DNA of 64,000 bases, from positions 487,202 through 551,201 of the forward strand of contig NZ_KB235949.1 of assembly GCF_000332335.1 (NCBI RefSeq). Reading direction: 5' to 3'. The notes beneath the pieces are model-generated. The model had not been told where the DNA came from and searched no databases. It saw only the letters and a program-made list of their open reading frames with translations. Each line of letters opens with the position of its first letter. Positions within the stretch are counted from its first letter, which is position 1. The position numbers and the translations under genes are program-made. This document shows, one piece after another, positions 54,620 to 63,760 of this stretch. The stretch is from Kamptonema formosum PCC 10802. GTDB taxonomy: Bacteria; Cyanobacteriota; Cyanobacteriia; Cyanobacteriales; Oscillatoriaceae.

Positions 54620-56461
54620 CTACGGCGAATAATTTACGCTAAAATAGAAGCCGCGATCTTGAGCGTTGCCGCCTTTATCGTCTAAATCAACAAGCGGAAA
54701 AGCGTAATCAACGCGCACGTTCAGCCCCGGGAAAGCTTGCCAGAGCACCCCTAAACCGACACCGGCTAAAAATTTCTGGTCGGGTAGGGTGTTGGGATTG
54801 TCACCGACATTCTTCACCGCACCTAAATCCAGAAAAGGCGCAAATTGCACAATCGGAACGCCGCCGGCATCTCGCTGAACTGTGTAGCGATTTTCCACGG
54901 AGACGCGGAAGCCTATGTCACCGGAGCGGGCATTTTGCCGGTAGCCGCGCAAGGACAAACCGCCGCCAATTACAAACTGCTGGGAGGATAGCAGGCTGTT
55001 GGGGGTGAGCTGCATATCGGCTTGTACGATTAGGAGATTGTCTGTATTCAGGCGCTGCACGCGCTGCGCTTGACCGGTCCAGCTGATAAATCGGCTGTCG
55101 GGGACTGGATCGTCGTTAAGAGTGGCGTCAAACAAGCCGGTGCCAAGGTTGAATTGCGATCGCAGCACCCAAGCGCCGCTCACATCCCGGCGCACATAGT
55201 CCTGCCCAAATTTAATCACGCTGGTGCGGGTTACGCCCTCGCCGTCAGGTCCTTCCCCAAAGCCAAAAGGCTCTCCGGCGAGAAACGTCTGGCTGCGCTG
55301 GTAAGCGAAGCCCACGGACAGGGCAAATTCTTGCTCGGGCGATCGCACCAGGGGCTGCCGGTAGCTGATTTCATAGAGTTGGGATTCTCCGGTAATGTCA
55401 AATTGTTTGAAGGGTTCTTGGATAATTTGGTTGTTGTTGGGGGCGTATCTCAGCTGCACGGTGCCGTTCATGGCATTCACCGGCACGCGGTAGCTCAAGT
55501 CATAAACGTTTGACTCGCCAATCGCGCGGTAATAGGAGACAGACACTTCGTCGCCGATGCCGGTGAGGTTTCGATAGAGGGCATAACCGCCGACTCGTTC
55601 TGAACCGACACTGGGCGGGGAGTAGTTGTCCGCACCGATGCCTGCCACAAGGGATTCCGCTTCTTTTACGCGCACGGTGAGGACGCTGAAGCCAATTTTA
55701 TCACCGGCTCGCAAGCTGGCTTCTACTGTTTTAAATAAGGGGTCCACGCGCAGCAGCCGCAGCTGATTTTCCAGGGCGATGCTGGAAAGGGGGCTCCCTG
55801 ATGCCAATCGCAACCGGCTCCGGATGTATTCGGGGTTGAGCCGGCGCGTTCCCTGCACTTCAATGTCTTGCAAGCTGCCTTCTATGGCGACAATTTTTAC
55901 CACGCCGTCGGTGAATTGCTGGTCCGGGAGAACGGCTCGCGAGGTGATGTAACCTTTTTCCAGGTACAGTTGGGTGATGGCATCGGCAACTTTTCTCAAG
56001 TCTTCGAGAGTTGCAGAAGTTCCCTCTACCTGTGCTATAATTGGGTTGAGGTCTTCGGGGGTGAAAACTGTGGTGCCGATGACTTCGATTTTTGTAATCG
56101 GTATTCTCAGTGCCGGCGTTTCTGTCGGGGTTGGTGTTGGTGCCGGTGGGGTTTCTAGGGGGGGTTGTTCCTGCGCCGGTGCCGGTTGCGGTTCGGGTGC
56201 CGGTTGCGGGAAACGCTCCCGGTTGGGATCGGGTTGCGGGTTCACCGGCGGTGCCGGTGGGGTTTGCGCTATAATATCATACCATTTGTGACTGGGCGCT
56301 GGGCAGGGGGCATCGGGCACCGCGCATGGGTTTGGGGTGCTGGTGTCTGCTATTTGCGCTGACACCGCCGGTGCGCCGTAATTTGCAGAAATGCCGGTCA
56401 TCAGAATTGTACCGGGAACGGCCACCCCACACCACAACACTGCCCGCCCTAACGAGTGCAT
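54620..56461 (-). CDS. TpsB: ShlB/FhaC/HecB-family outer-membrane transporter
   Basis: 613 residues. Signal peptide at 1-36 (ends VSAQ). A Pro-rich linker (60-105) is followed by a POTRA_2 domain (about 108-190: ITKIEVIGTTVFTPEDLNPI), a second POTRA-like module (IEGSLQDIEVQGTRRLNPEY to VKEAES), and a 16-strand barrel from about 255 with the loop-6 motif GGLSLRGYRQNA (LRGY, the VRGY/F motif) and a closing YFSVNYSP. TpsB proteins recognise the TPS domain and export it through the outer membrane. It is convergent with the two TpsA-CHAT genes and is the obvious partner, though on a separate transcript. Confidence 0.92.
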   Translation of the reverse strand: MHSLGRAVLWCGVAVPGTILMTGISANYGAPAVSAQIADTSTPNPCAVPDAPCPAPSHKWYDIIAQTPPAPPVNPQPDPNRERFPQPAPEPQPAPAQEQPPLETPPAPTPTPTETPALRIPITKIEVIGTTVFTPEDLNPIIAQVEGTSATLEDLRKVADAITQLYLEKGYITSRAVLPDQQFTDGVVKIVAIEGSLQDIEVQGTRRLNPEYIRSRLRLASGSPLSSIALENQLRLLRVDPLFKTVEASLRAGDKIGFSVLTVRVKEAESLVAGIGADNYSPPSVGSERVGGYALYRNLTGIGDEVSVSYYRAIGESNVYDLSYRVPVNAMNGTVQLRYAPNNNQIIQEPFKQFDITGESQLYEISYRQPLVRSPEQEFALSVGFAYQRSQTFLAGEPFGFGEGPDGEGVTRTSVIKFGQDYVRRDVSGAWVLRSQFNLGTGLFDATLNDDPVPDSRFISWTGQAQRVQRLNTDNLLIVQADMQLTPNSLLSSQQFVIGGGLSLRGYRQNARSGDIGFRVSVENRYTVQRDAGGVPIVQFAPFLDLGAVKNVGDNPNTLPDQKFLAGVGLGVLWQAFPGLNVRVDYAFPLVDLDDKGGNAQDRGFYFSVNYSP

Positions 56462-57203
56462 GAATTGTTCTCTCCCAAACGTTTGCTGTTTTTAGGTTAG
56501 CCTACAACTGCCGGTGACGCGCCCTGCAATTTTGGAAATATAACACAATCTCAATCTCCTGTCAAGTTTTGGCGTGTTAAGTTTTGCAAAAGACGCGCTA
56601 GCGCTGACGCGCCACTTCGCTAACGCCTGCCGCTTCGCTTACGAATTGATGGGGGAAACCCGCAGGTTGGGGGGAGAGAAGTTAACCAACCTGGTTTATT
56701 GTTTAGAGCTAACTTTGGGAAAGAAACCCAGTTTATCGCCCCAGGAACAGAAACCGTTTTTCTGGTTCTGGGGAAAGGGAAAAGTGAGCTAACTTTGGGG
56801 AAGAAACCCGGTTTCTCGCAACCGGCAACCACCAGATCCCGGGTTTCAGATTTTAGGGAGCGGTAAAACTTAGATAACTTTTGCAAAGAAATCCGGTGTC
56901 TTCCCCCCTTGGCAAAGAAACCCGGTTTCTGCCACTCAAAACAGAAACCCACATGTCATTAATGTCTTAACCAATATGACTGCTGCTATAATAAACCCGC
57001 CCCCGCCCCCGCCCGGATGGGAGAGAATAGGGATCGCCCGCACGCAGCGAGTTTTGAGAATTGGACTGCTGTTAATTTTTTTTAATCCCGCTTGACTTTG
57101 GTGACGAAAAACCTGAGAATATAAAACAGATAAACCCACCGGCTCTCTGAAAGCTGATGGCCAGACAAGCCGGGGATTTGACTGGAATCCTCTTTCTCAC
57201 TAA
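56462..57203. repeat. Intergenic cluster of AGAAACCCGGTTTC palindromes
   Basis: About 740 bp with no gene. Several GAAACCC(A/G)GTTT segments occur between 56690 and 56945, some in hairpin-forming pairs; a half-MITE (TTAACCAATATGACTGCTGCTATA, split as TTAACCAATATGAC and TGCTGCTATA) lies at 56968-56991. The left part contains the tpsB promoter side. Confidence 0.6.
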
Positions 57204-58600
57204 ATGAACCAACCTAACCCAACATCTCCCGCCTAACCGGAGCAGTAATTCTACGGCTCCCGCCAATTTCTCGACTGGCTAACCGCAGAGAAAATCAGTC
57301 TCGCCCGCACTACCTATCAAACCTCCCGCCTCATCCTTCTCGGCGCAAACCCGCAAGGCAGGTTCTCCGGATTTGAGCGCCTTTTCGACAGGGCGATGGG
57401 ACTATATGCCACCCCGGAACGCCTTTACATGAGCGCCAAATACCAGCTGTGGCAATTGGATAATATCCTGGAACCAGGGCAGCTGTATAATGGATACGAC
57501 AAACTCTATGTCCCCCGAATTGGCCACACCACCGGCGACTTGGACATTCACGAGGTTGCCCTCAACAGTGCCGGTGAGGTAATCTTTATCAGCACCCTGT
57601 TAAACTGTCTGGCAACTTTGAGCGATCGCCACAGTTGCGCCCCCTTGTGGAAACCCAAGTTTATCTCTCAAATTGTAACAGAAGACCGCTGTCACCTCAA
57701 CGGTTTGGCAGTGGTTGATGGGCAGCCGCGCTTTGTCACCGCCTGCAGTCGCTCTGATATAATAGATGGGTGGCGAACCTGCCGGCGCGATGGCGGTGTG
57801 GTGATTGATGTGCCCTCTAATGAAATTGTCTGTGCCGGCTTGTCGATGCCCCACTCCCCCCGATTCTATCACGGCAAGTTGTGGCTGCACAATTCGGGCA
57901 CCGGCTTCTTTGGATACGCCGATTTGCTTTCCGGCAAATTTGAGCCGGTCGCCTTTTGCCCTGGCTACTTGCGGGGGTTGACATTCTGGAAAGATTATGC
58001 TATTGTCGGACTCTCCAAACCGAGAAGGGATAAGAGCTTTTCAGAGCTCCCCCTTGACGATGAATTAACCGCCAAAAATTACCAACCCTGGTGCGGATTA
58101 ATGGCGATTGAGCTGAACACCGGCAGTATTGCAGGCTGGCTCCGCTTTGAAGGCATTATTACAGAATTGTACGATGTTCAGGCGATCCCCGGAGTCAGCC
58201 GCCCGATGGCGTTGGGATTTCAGGATGATGAAATTGAGCGCCGGCTGACATTTGACACCTCTCGCTTACTGTCGGAGTCAAAGGGTATTCTTCGTTCCCA
58301 GGCGGAGCCTGGGAACGCAAATCACGAGGCAGAGCCTCGTGCTTGTGATATAGTAAACGAGGCGGAGCCTCTAAAGAAGGGTTCCCAGGCGGAGACTGGG
58401 AACCAGATAATAGCGGCGGAGACAGGAAACCAAATAATAGCGGCGGAGACTGGGAACCAGCTAAAAGAAGGGTTCCCAGGCGGAGCCTGGGAACCAGATA
58501 ATAGCGGCGGAGACTGGGAACCAGATAATAGCGGCGGAGACAGGAAACCAAATAATAAGTTACCGATGCTGTTCCCTTTGATAGTTTATCATTTTTTGGA
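57204..58600 (+). pseudogene. TIGR03032-type protein with two early stops and repeat-expanded C-terminus
   Basis: An ATG at 57204 is followed in the same frame by two TAA codons (57234 and 57246), after which the family sequence runs open: YGSRQFLDWLTAEKISLART, ANPQGRFSGFERLFDRAMGL, QLYNGYDKLYVPRIGHTTGD, LNGLAVVDGQPRFVTACS, GGVVIDVPSNEIVCAGLSMP, LPGYLRGLTF-like CPGYLRGLTFWKD. These mark the TIGR03032/DUF4915 beta-propeller-like family. An ATG at 57396 would give a shorter product. From 58286 to about 58555 the frame reads tandem GGCGGAGCCTGGGAACC-type repeats as Glu/Gly/Asn-rich peptide. Near 58560 the frame changes relative to the following glycosyltransferase. Probably once a single large fusion gene. 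Confidence 0.78.
58370..58555 (+). repeat. Expanded in-frame CCCAGGCGGAGCCTGGGAA repeats
   Basis: About seven degenerate copies of the GTTCCCAGGCGGAG half-unit, linked by CCAGATAATAGCGGCGGAGA, lie in tandem inside the TIGR03032-type frame. Complete palindromic copies are at 58293-58317 and, in part, near 58466-58490. Confidence 0.8.
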
Positions 58601-59829
58601 GAGCCGAGCGCGCAACTGGCAATTGCTATCAGTCACGCCACTGCAGTGAGCCGGCGTATCGAAAAACAGCGACAGTCTCTGAATTTCGCGCACTCGCGCT
58701 CGCGGGAGGGGCGACTGCGGATTGGATATGTTTCCGCTGACTTCCACAATCACGCCACCAGTCATTTAATCCTGGGAATGTTTGCAGCGCACGCCCGAGA
58801 AGAGTTTGAGATTTTTACCTACTCTCTGGGGCTAGATGACGACAGCTTTTACAGGAAGCGCATTGTTAGCGACAGCGAACACTTCCGCAACTTGGCGGAG
58901 GAATCTGCAGCGGAGTGCGCCAAGCGCATTCACGCAGATGGGATTGACATTTTGGTGGATTTGAAGGGGTACACGCGGGATGCTCGCTTTGAGATTTTCG
59001 CCTTGCGCCCCGCCCCAATTCAAGTCAGCTATCTGGGATCTCCGGAATGGGGGCTGACTTTATTAATTATATCATCTCCGATGCGGCGGTGACACCACCG
59101 GCATCTGCGGAGTATTTTACCGAGAAATTGGTGCTTTTGCCGCACAGCTACCAGGTGAATGACAGCCAGCAGCCGGTGGATACCGAACCCGCGACTCGCA
59201 CGGAATGGGGATTGCCAGAAAATGAAGTTGTGTTTGCTTGTTTTAACCAAGCTTACAAGATAGATCCGCAAATCTTTGATATTTGGATGAGGGTGCTGTT
59301 GGAGGTTGAGGGGAGCGCCCTTTGGCTGTATGCTGAGAAGGAGGAGACGAAGACGAATTTCCGGCGCGAAGCTGCGGCGCGGGGAGTTGCGCCGAACCGG
59401 CTTGTTTTGGCCGGCTTTTTGCCAAAACGGAAACATTTGGCTCGGCTGAAGCTGGCTGATTTGGTGCTGGATACCTATTGTTATAACGCGCACACGACGG
59501 CGAGTGACGCTTTGTGGGTGGGGGTGCCGGTGCTGACTTGCCCGGGACAAACTTTTGCCTCTCGCGTCGGGGCGAGTTTGTTGAGTGCGGTGGGTTTGCC
59601 TGAGTTGATTGCCGGGGATTTGCGGGAGTATGAGACAATGGCAGTGCGTTTGGGGAAAAATGCCGGTGAGTTGCAGCAGTTGAGGGAGAAGCTGGCGGCG
59701 AACCGGCTGACTTATCCCCTGTTCGACACGCGCCGCTTTGTGATAAATTTGGAAAAAGCTTACCGGGCGATGTGGGAGATTTATGCGGCGGGGGGAAAGC
59801 CACAGATGATTCTGGTGAGAGAGGAGTGA
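58560..59829 (+). pseudogene. O-GlcNAc-transferase-type glycosyltransferase (GT41-like), frameshifted
   Basis: The catalytic module is recognisable: SFFGEPSAQLAIAISHATAV, then RLRIGYVSADFHNHATSHLI, IDILVDLKGYTRDARFEIFA and ALRPAPIQVSYLG in one frame; then, after a frameshift near 59045-59060 (family reading YPGTMGADFINY), MGADFINYIISDAAV, FACFNQAYKIDPQIFDIWMR, NAHTTASDALWVGVPVLTCP and GQTFASRVGASLLSAVGLPE to the stop at 59829. The N-terminal TPR region typical of the family is absent, replaced by the preceding TIGR03032-type sequence and repeats. A single frameshift might be a sequencing error, but the upstream lesions support decay. Confidence 0.82.
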
Positions 59830-59857
59830 GCGGAACAGCTTAACTCCTAAAAAACAG

Positions 59858-59895
59858 AGCCGGTTTCTCCTCCCGAAACCTGCAAGAAACCGGCT
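59858..59895 (+). terminator. Hairpin after the glycosyltransferase remnant
   Basis: AGCCGGTTTCT pairs with AGAAACCGGCT (11 bp, 16-nt loop), followed by TTCTTTT. A terminator-like member of the AGAAACCGG palindrome family. Another copy lies at about 59957-59980. Confidence 0.65.
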
Positions 59896-60070
59896 TTCTT
59901 TTGCGTCGGGTATTTCAACGCAGATGGCTTTTTTCCAGGGTTCCCTCACCCCCCCGGTTTCTTAAGAAGAAACCGGGTTTATTGTCCAGGCAAAAAACGG
60001 CTTATCTCGCCCCAAAGACCCGTTTTTGTGATAATTATGATTATTTTAGATGAGTCTCCGCCTGATTTAA

Positions 60071-60883
60071 TTAAAGAGTGGAAGCCGAACTGGGGGATTT
60101 TTTGATCTCAACAAAGGGAGCTTTAGCCAAATTCCCTAGAGAAACGGAATTCAAAAGTTCTTCCCATTTGTTAGCTAAGACTTCATCAGTAGGATTCTGC
60201 ATTTGCAGCTGAGCCAGAGATGAGAGAGTGTCAAACCACAGAGACTCTCTGGCATAAATAAAAGGGCGCTTCTTTTCAGGAGCTGCTTCCAGAGCCTGCG
60301 CCAGAGTCTCGCTCTTTTCCACCCGTTTAATCCACCCCTGCACTCTCACATCTCCTGAACGGTCATCTGGATTGCATATAATTGAGAAGAACCACTGATA
60401 GTTTTTCCCCACTTCTAAAGGTTTGCTAGATTTAGCCGGCACGGTGTAGCTGGCAATCCCGGCACTTGTCAGGGCTGGCAGTTTCCCGGAATTGTACACC
60501 TCCTTGCCATCTTCATCCTGCAAGACAAACTCCATTTCAGGGGCGGGAGTTTCGCTCCCCGCTGTTTCCGGGACATACCAGTAGAGTGTGGGGTACTCCG
60601 ATACGGTCAGCCCCATATTTGTGGCCGGAATCAGAGCGATTAGCTTATTTTGAATGTTGGGGCAATTGCCCCCGCGCACACCCCCACCTTCTTGCCGCCC
60701 CTCACCGGGAAGCCCTCGGTTAGGGGGGTTAAATGCGTTCCAATTTCCAGCGATGCTTTGACTGACCCCAGTTTCCTGTGACTGCGCCCGCACCAAAATC
60801 GGCAAGCTAGTGGTGGCGGCAAGTCCTAAGGATAGGGCTAACGACAGTGGAAGCAGCTGCAGGCCATACTTCATCCTAGCCAT
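60071..60883 (-). CDS. DUF928 protein, exported
   Basis: 270 residues with a signal peptide (residues about 8-34, ending LVRAQ). The DUF928 core runs from about 70: NKLIALIPATNMGLTVSEYP, LYWYVPETAG, MEFVLQDEDGKEVYNSG, GIASYTVPA and KNYQWFFSIICNPDDRSGDV, followed by VQGWIKRVE and a helical C-terminal half. DUF928 proteins are predicted periplasmic or extracellular and, from memory, are often encoded near CHAT and haemagglutinin-type genes in filamentous cyanobacteria. A role in the TPS-CHAT system would be inference. Start 60883; Met at 60874 is an alternative. Confidence 0.85.
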   Translation of the reverse strand: MARMKYGLQLLPLSLALSLGLAATTSLPILVRAQSQETGVSQSIAGNWNAFNPPNRGLPGEGRQEGGGVRGGNCPNIQNKLIALIPATNMGLTVSEYPTLYWYVPETAGSETPAPEMEFVLQDEDGKEVYNSGKLPALTSAGIASYTVPAKSSKPLEVGKNYQWFFSIICNPDDRSGDVRVQGWIKRVEKSETLAQALEAAPEKKRPFIYARESLWFDTLSSLAQLQMQNPTDEVLANKWEELLNSVSLGNLAKAPFVEIKKSPSSASTL

Positions 60884-61454
60884 ACTACAATAACCCTTTG
60901 GTAAATCGTGTTATCTTGAAATACGGTTGCGCGTTGAGCCGGTGTTGCCACCCAGCCACGAAGCCGCTCTATCTCAATACTACAAGGCAGCGAGTGGCGC
61001 AGGAGCCAACGGCGCTCAGCAGTCCGCACCCCTGATGCGGGTGCGTTCTGGCCACCCGGCTTTTGTGCCAGCCTCACACCTACCACTCCCCAACCGCCAG
61101 CCCCAACCGGAAGACGGGAGCAAGAAATTTTCTTGTCGGGGGTCAGGGGGGTGAGGGCAAGGAGTCTGGTTGCACAGCGGGAAAAACCCGCAGATGGAAT
61201 GTCGGAAGTGGCAGGATCTGCCTCTGTGCCTCGAAGGCAGCCGCCCTGCCCGCAATCGAGCGCCCCCGGGTGCTGATGGGAGCCGGCTAAATTCGCTACC
61301 CTCTCAGGGTAGGAGGAAGTTGTATCCTAATCAGGGGCTCAGCTCGCCCAACGTTAAGGCAGGCGGACGGGTATTGTCTCTAGACGATGCATTGCCCTGA
61401 AACGATCCAAAAAACAGTCCGCGTTAACGGGTTAGTTGGATACTCCAAACTATT
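60884..61454. other. Intergenic region between divergent genes
   Basis: 570 bp with no supported gene and no match to tRNA, RNase P RNA, SRP RNA or tmRNA landmarks. It includes a CAAGAAATTTTCTTG palindrome (61122-61136), a CTACCCTCTCAGGGTAG palindrome (61297-61313) and GC-rich sequence. It must hold the promoters of the DUF928 and transglutaminase genes. Confidence 0.5.
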
Positions 61455-63149
61455 ATGCACGATAAATTAGACATGGCTCCCGACTCACCAGTTCTCCCAC
61501 TGACCCAAAATCCCTGGTTGCGGACGATCAGGCCCCATGCAGCCTATGCGCTGCACGGCATTGCCTTTGCAGGGGACGCCCTGCTAGCCACTGACACAGT
61601 CCGGGGGCATCTGCTCCAAATTGATTGCGCCAGCGAAAACACGACGATTCTCAATCCTTATCAGGCTCAAGACTTTGCCGGCGTCACCGGCTTGGCTGTT
61701 TGGGAGGGCACTCTTTGGTTCACCCGCGACGAAAACGTTTATTTCTGCAACCTGCCCGATCTCACCCCCCAGCATTTTGTCAGCCTCCCCGGCACCGCCA
61801 ACGGAGTTGCTGTTTGGGAATCGACCGTTTACGTCACCTGTCAGAGAGCCGGCTCCATTCTCATTTTCAACCGCGATACCGGCAAGCAGATTACCAAGTT
61901 CTACGCACCTGGTGTCGGAGTGGAAAACATCACCGTGCGGGGGGAGGAACTGTGGGTTTGCGACGCCCTCGAGCAAACCGTATACTGCCTGGAGCGGGGC
62001 ACCGGCAGCCTGCGCTTTAGCGTCCTCACCCCCTTTGAATCCCCCTCGGGCCTAGCTTTTCACACCGACCCGGTTTCAGGCCAGGATATCCTCTATGTGG
62101 CGTATGCGGGAGAAGAAGCCTACATCCGGGACGATCCCAACTCTTCCGATCCTTACCAGCTGACGTTTCGCGACCGCACATTCATTCACCCCCTTTACTT
62201 TCACTATAATGAAGCCGGTCGCTTCGCCCTCTCCAACGGCTATCTCCTTGAGATGTCTTATGTCGAAGAGCTCGCTCCCCTCGATCAGGTGCACCTAGAA
62301 AACCTGGAATGGCGGATTGCCCTTCCCTCCAACACCCACCGGCAGCGCGTGCTGCGCGTCGAGCCGGTTGGCATGCCCTTCACTGAAGAAATCCACGATG
62401 GAGAGCGCATCGCCGTGTTTAAGTTTGACACGCTCAAACCTCACGAATCCCGCATATTTGGCTGGAAAGCGCTCCTCGAAGTCTGGAGTGTCAAATACCG
62501 CCTCACCCCCCGCGAGGTGGAAGACTTGCCCCCACTGCCGCCTGACTTCCAGCAGCGCTACCTGGTAGATAATGATAACTTAGCAATGGGCACGGATATT
62601 GTCCGCAGGGCAGCCCGGGAAGCCATTGCCAGAGAAACTAACCTGCTGCGCCAGGTGCTGAGCATTCGCAATTTCGTCTACGACGAGCTGTCCTACGGCA
62701 TTAAACCCCAGATTGACACCCCCGATGTGGTGCTGGATCGGGGCGTAGGCTCCTGCGGGGAGTATGTGGGAGTCTTGCTCGCCCTGATGCGCCTCAATGG
62801 CATTGCCTGCCGCACCATCGGTCGCTACAAGTGCCCGCCCCATGCCGACCGGATGTTTGTCCCCCTCATGCCCGACTTCAACCACGTCTGGCTGGAATTC
62901 TACATCCCCGGATTTGGCTGGGTGCCGATGGAATCCAATCCTGACGACACCCAAGAAAGAGGCCCGTATCCGATGCGATTTTTTATGGGCTTGGCTTGGT
63001 ATCATATTGAAATTGGCAAGGGATTGCGCTTTGCCAGCCTGCAAATTGAAAACACCTTGGTTAAGAAAGAAGAGGTTTCTATTGGCGAACTCGCCATCAA
63101 TCACGTCAGGTTCAAGATCCTGGGAGAACTGCCCCCCTATCAGGACTGA
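61455..63149 (+). CDS. Beta-propeller/transglutaminase-like protein
   Basis: 564 residues, no signal peptide. Residues about 20-265 carry propeller-type repeats (LHGIAFAGDALLATDTVRGH, GVTGLAVWEGTLWFTRDENV, ANGVAVWESTVYVTCQRAGS, VENITVRGEELWVCDALEQT, SPSGLAFHTD). Residues about 385-520 are a transglutaminase-like domain: Cys434 in GVGSCGEYVGVLLALMRLNG, His477 in FNHVWLEFYIPGFGWVPME and a following Asn/Asp (SNPDD), the Cys-His-Asp papain-like triad. Bacterial members of this superfamily are usually proteases or amidases. Substrate unknown; possibly an intracellular peptidase. It is monocistronic as far as visible. Confidence 0.87.
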   Translation: MHDKLDMAPDSPVLPLTQNPWLRTIRPHAAYALHGIAFAGDALLATDTVRGHLLQIDCASENTTILNPYQAQDFAGVTGLAVWEGTLWFTRDENVYFCNLPDLTPQHFVSLPGTANGVAVWESTVYVTCQRAGSILIFNRDTGKQITKFYAPGVGVENITVRGEELWVCDALEQTVYCLERGTGSLRFSVLTPFESPSGLAFHTDPVSGQDILYVAYAGEEAYIRDDPNSSDPYQLTFRDRTFIHPLYFHYNEAGRFALSNGYLLEMSYVEELAPLDQVHLENLEWRIALPSNTHRQRVLRVEPVGMPFTEEIHDGERIAVFKFDTLKPHESRIFGWKALLEVWSVKYRLTPREVEDLPPLPPDFQQRYLVDNDNLAMGTDIVRRAAREAIARETNLLRQVLSIRNFVYDELSYGIKPQIDTPDVVLDRGVGSCGEYVGVLLALMRLNGIACRTIGRYKCPPHADRMFVPLMPDFNHVWLEFYIPGFGWVPMESNPDDTQERGPYPMRFFMGLAWYHIEIGKGLRFASLQIENTLVKKEEVSIGELAINHVRFKILGELPPYQD

Positions 63150-63459
63150 CGCCGCCAGTGGCCCGCCGGCAAGTCAAGGCGTTTTTAAGTGCCGGTGAAT
63201 CGGACTTCCCCCAGATGGGGAGTGGGGGCGCGACAGGTCGCTTCTGTGCCCAACCCCTTGCCAAGTGCCCGCGCCGGCCAGAACGCCTGCGCCGCACCCG
63301 GCACCTGGAGCCTGCCACGGCAAAGGGCAGGAAGCCCCCACCCCAGAGCGTCCGGCAGATGTTTTTGCCGGTCCAAAAAATCTCTGCGCTCACCCCTACC
63401 TGCGGGGCAGTTTTTGTGCTAAAATTAATCCCTAAATTTAACCTCTGAAATCGTCAGTT
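63150..63459. other. GC-rich intergenic region
   Basis: 310 bp between the transglutaminase-like gene and the 48-aa gene. Several overlapping ORFs here have no family features; nothing else recognised. Confidence 0.5.
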
Positions 63460-63606
63460 GTGGAAAATCCGGTCCTGATTGTTCTATCTATTATGGCTAT
63501 AGGGATGCTGGTGGCTGTCACCGGCGGCGTCGCATATCTCACCGCCGCCGAGTGGCGCGACCGCAGACGCAGGGAGCGGGAGAAGCGCTCTGGCTCCAAG
63601 GGCTGA
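63460..63606 (+). CDS. 48-aa single-pass membrane protein
   Basis: GTG start at 63460, TGA at 63604. The peptide opens MENPVLIVLSIMAIGMLVAV, continues TGGVAYLTAAEWRDRRRRE and ends EKRSGSKG: one transmembrane helix (residues 5-29) followed by a strongly basic cytoplasmic tail, the layout of small photosynthetic-membrane or envelope subunits. The clean positive-inside arrangement supports coding. The family is not firmly recognised. There is no strong ribosome site. Confidence 0.6.
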   Translation: MENPVLIVLSIMAIGMLVAVTGGVAYLTAAEWRDRRRREREKRSGSKG

Positions 63607-63651
63607 TCGATACAGTCACTGTCAAGCCCGACTGCGGGCCAGAAATCGGTT

Positions 63652-63685
63652 CAGAAACCGGGGTTCTTCAAGAAACCCGGTTTCT
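63652..63685 (+). terminator. AGAAACC-type hairpin after the 48-aa gene
   Basis: AGAAACCGGGGTTCTT pairs with AAGAAACCCGGTTTCTT with few mismatches, 46 bp after the stop codon. Member of the interspersed palindrome family. Confidence 0.6.
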
Positions 63686-63760
63686 TGTACTTTCTAAAAA
63701 AAACGGGTTCCTGGCACTTCATCTAACTGAAAACCGCCACAATACCAAGTTGGGATAGTT

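Noticed and set aside
60884-61454. Structured RNA gene (RNase P RNA, SRP RNA or tmRNA) in the GC-rich gap
   Set aside because: None of the conserved landmark sequences of these RNAs could be found; only short palindromes are present.
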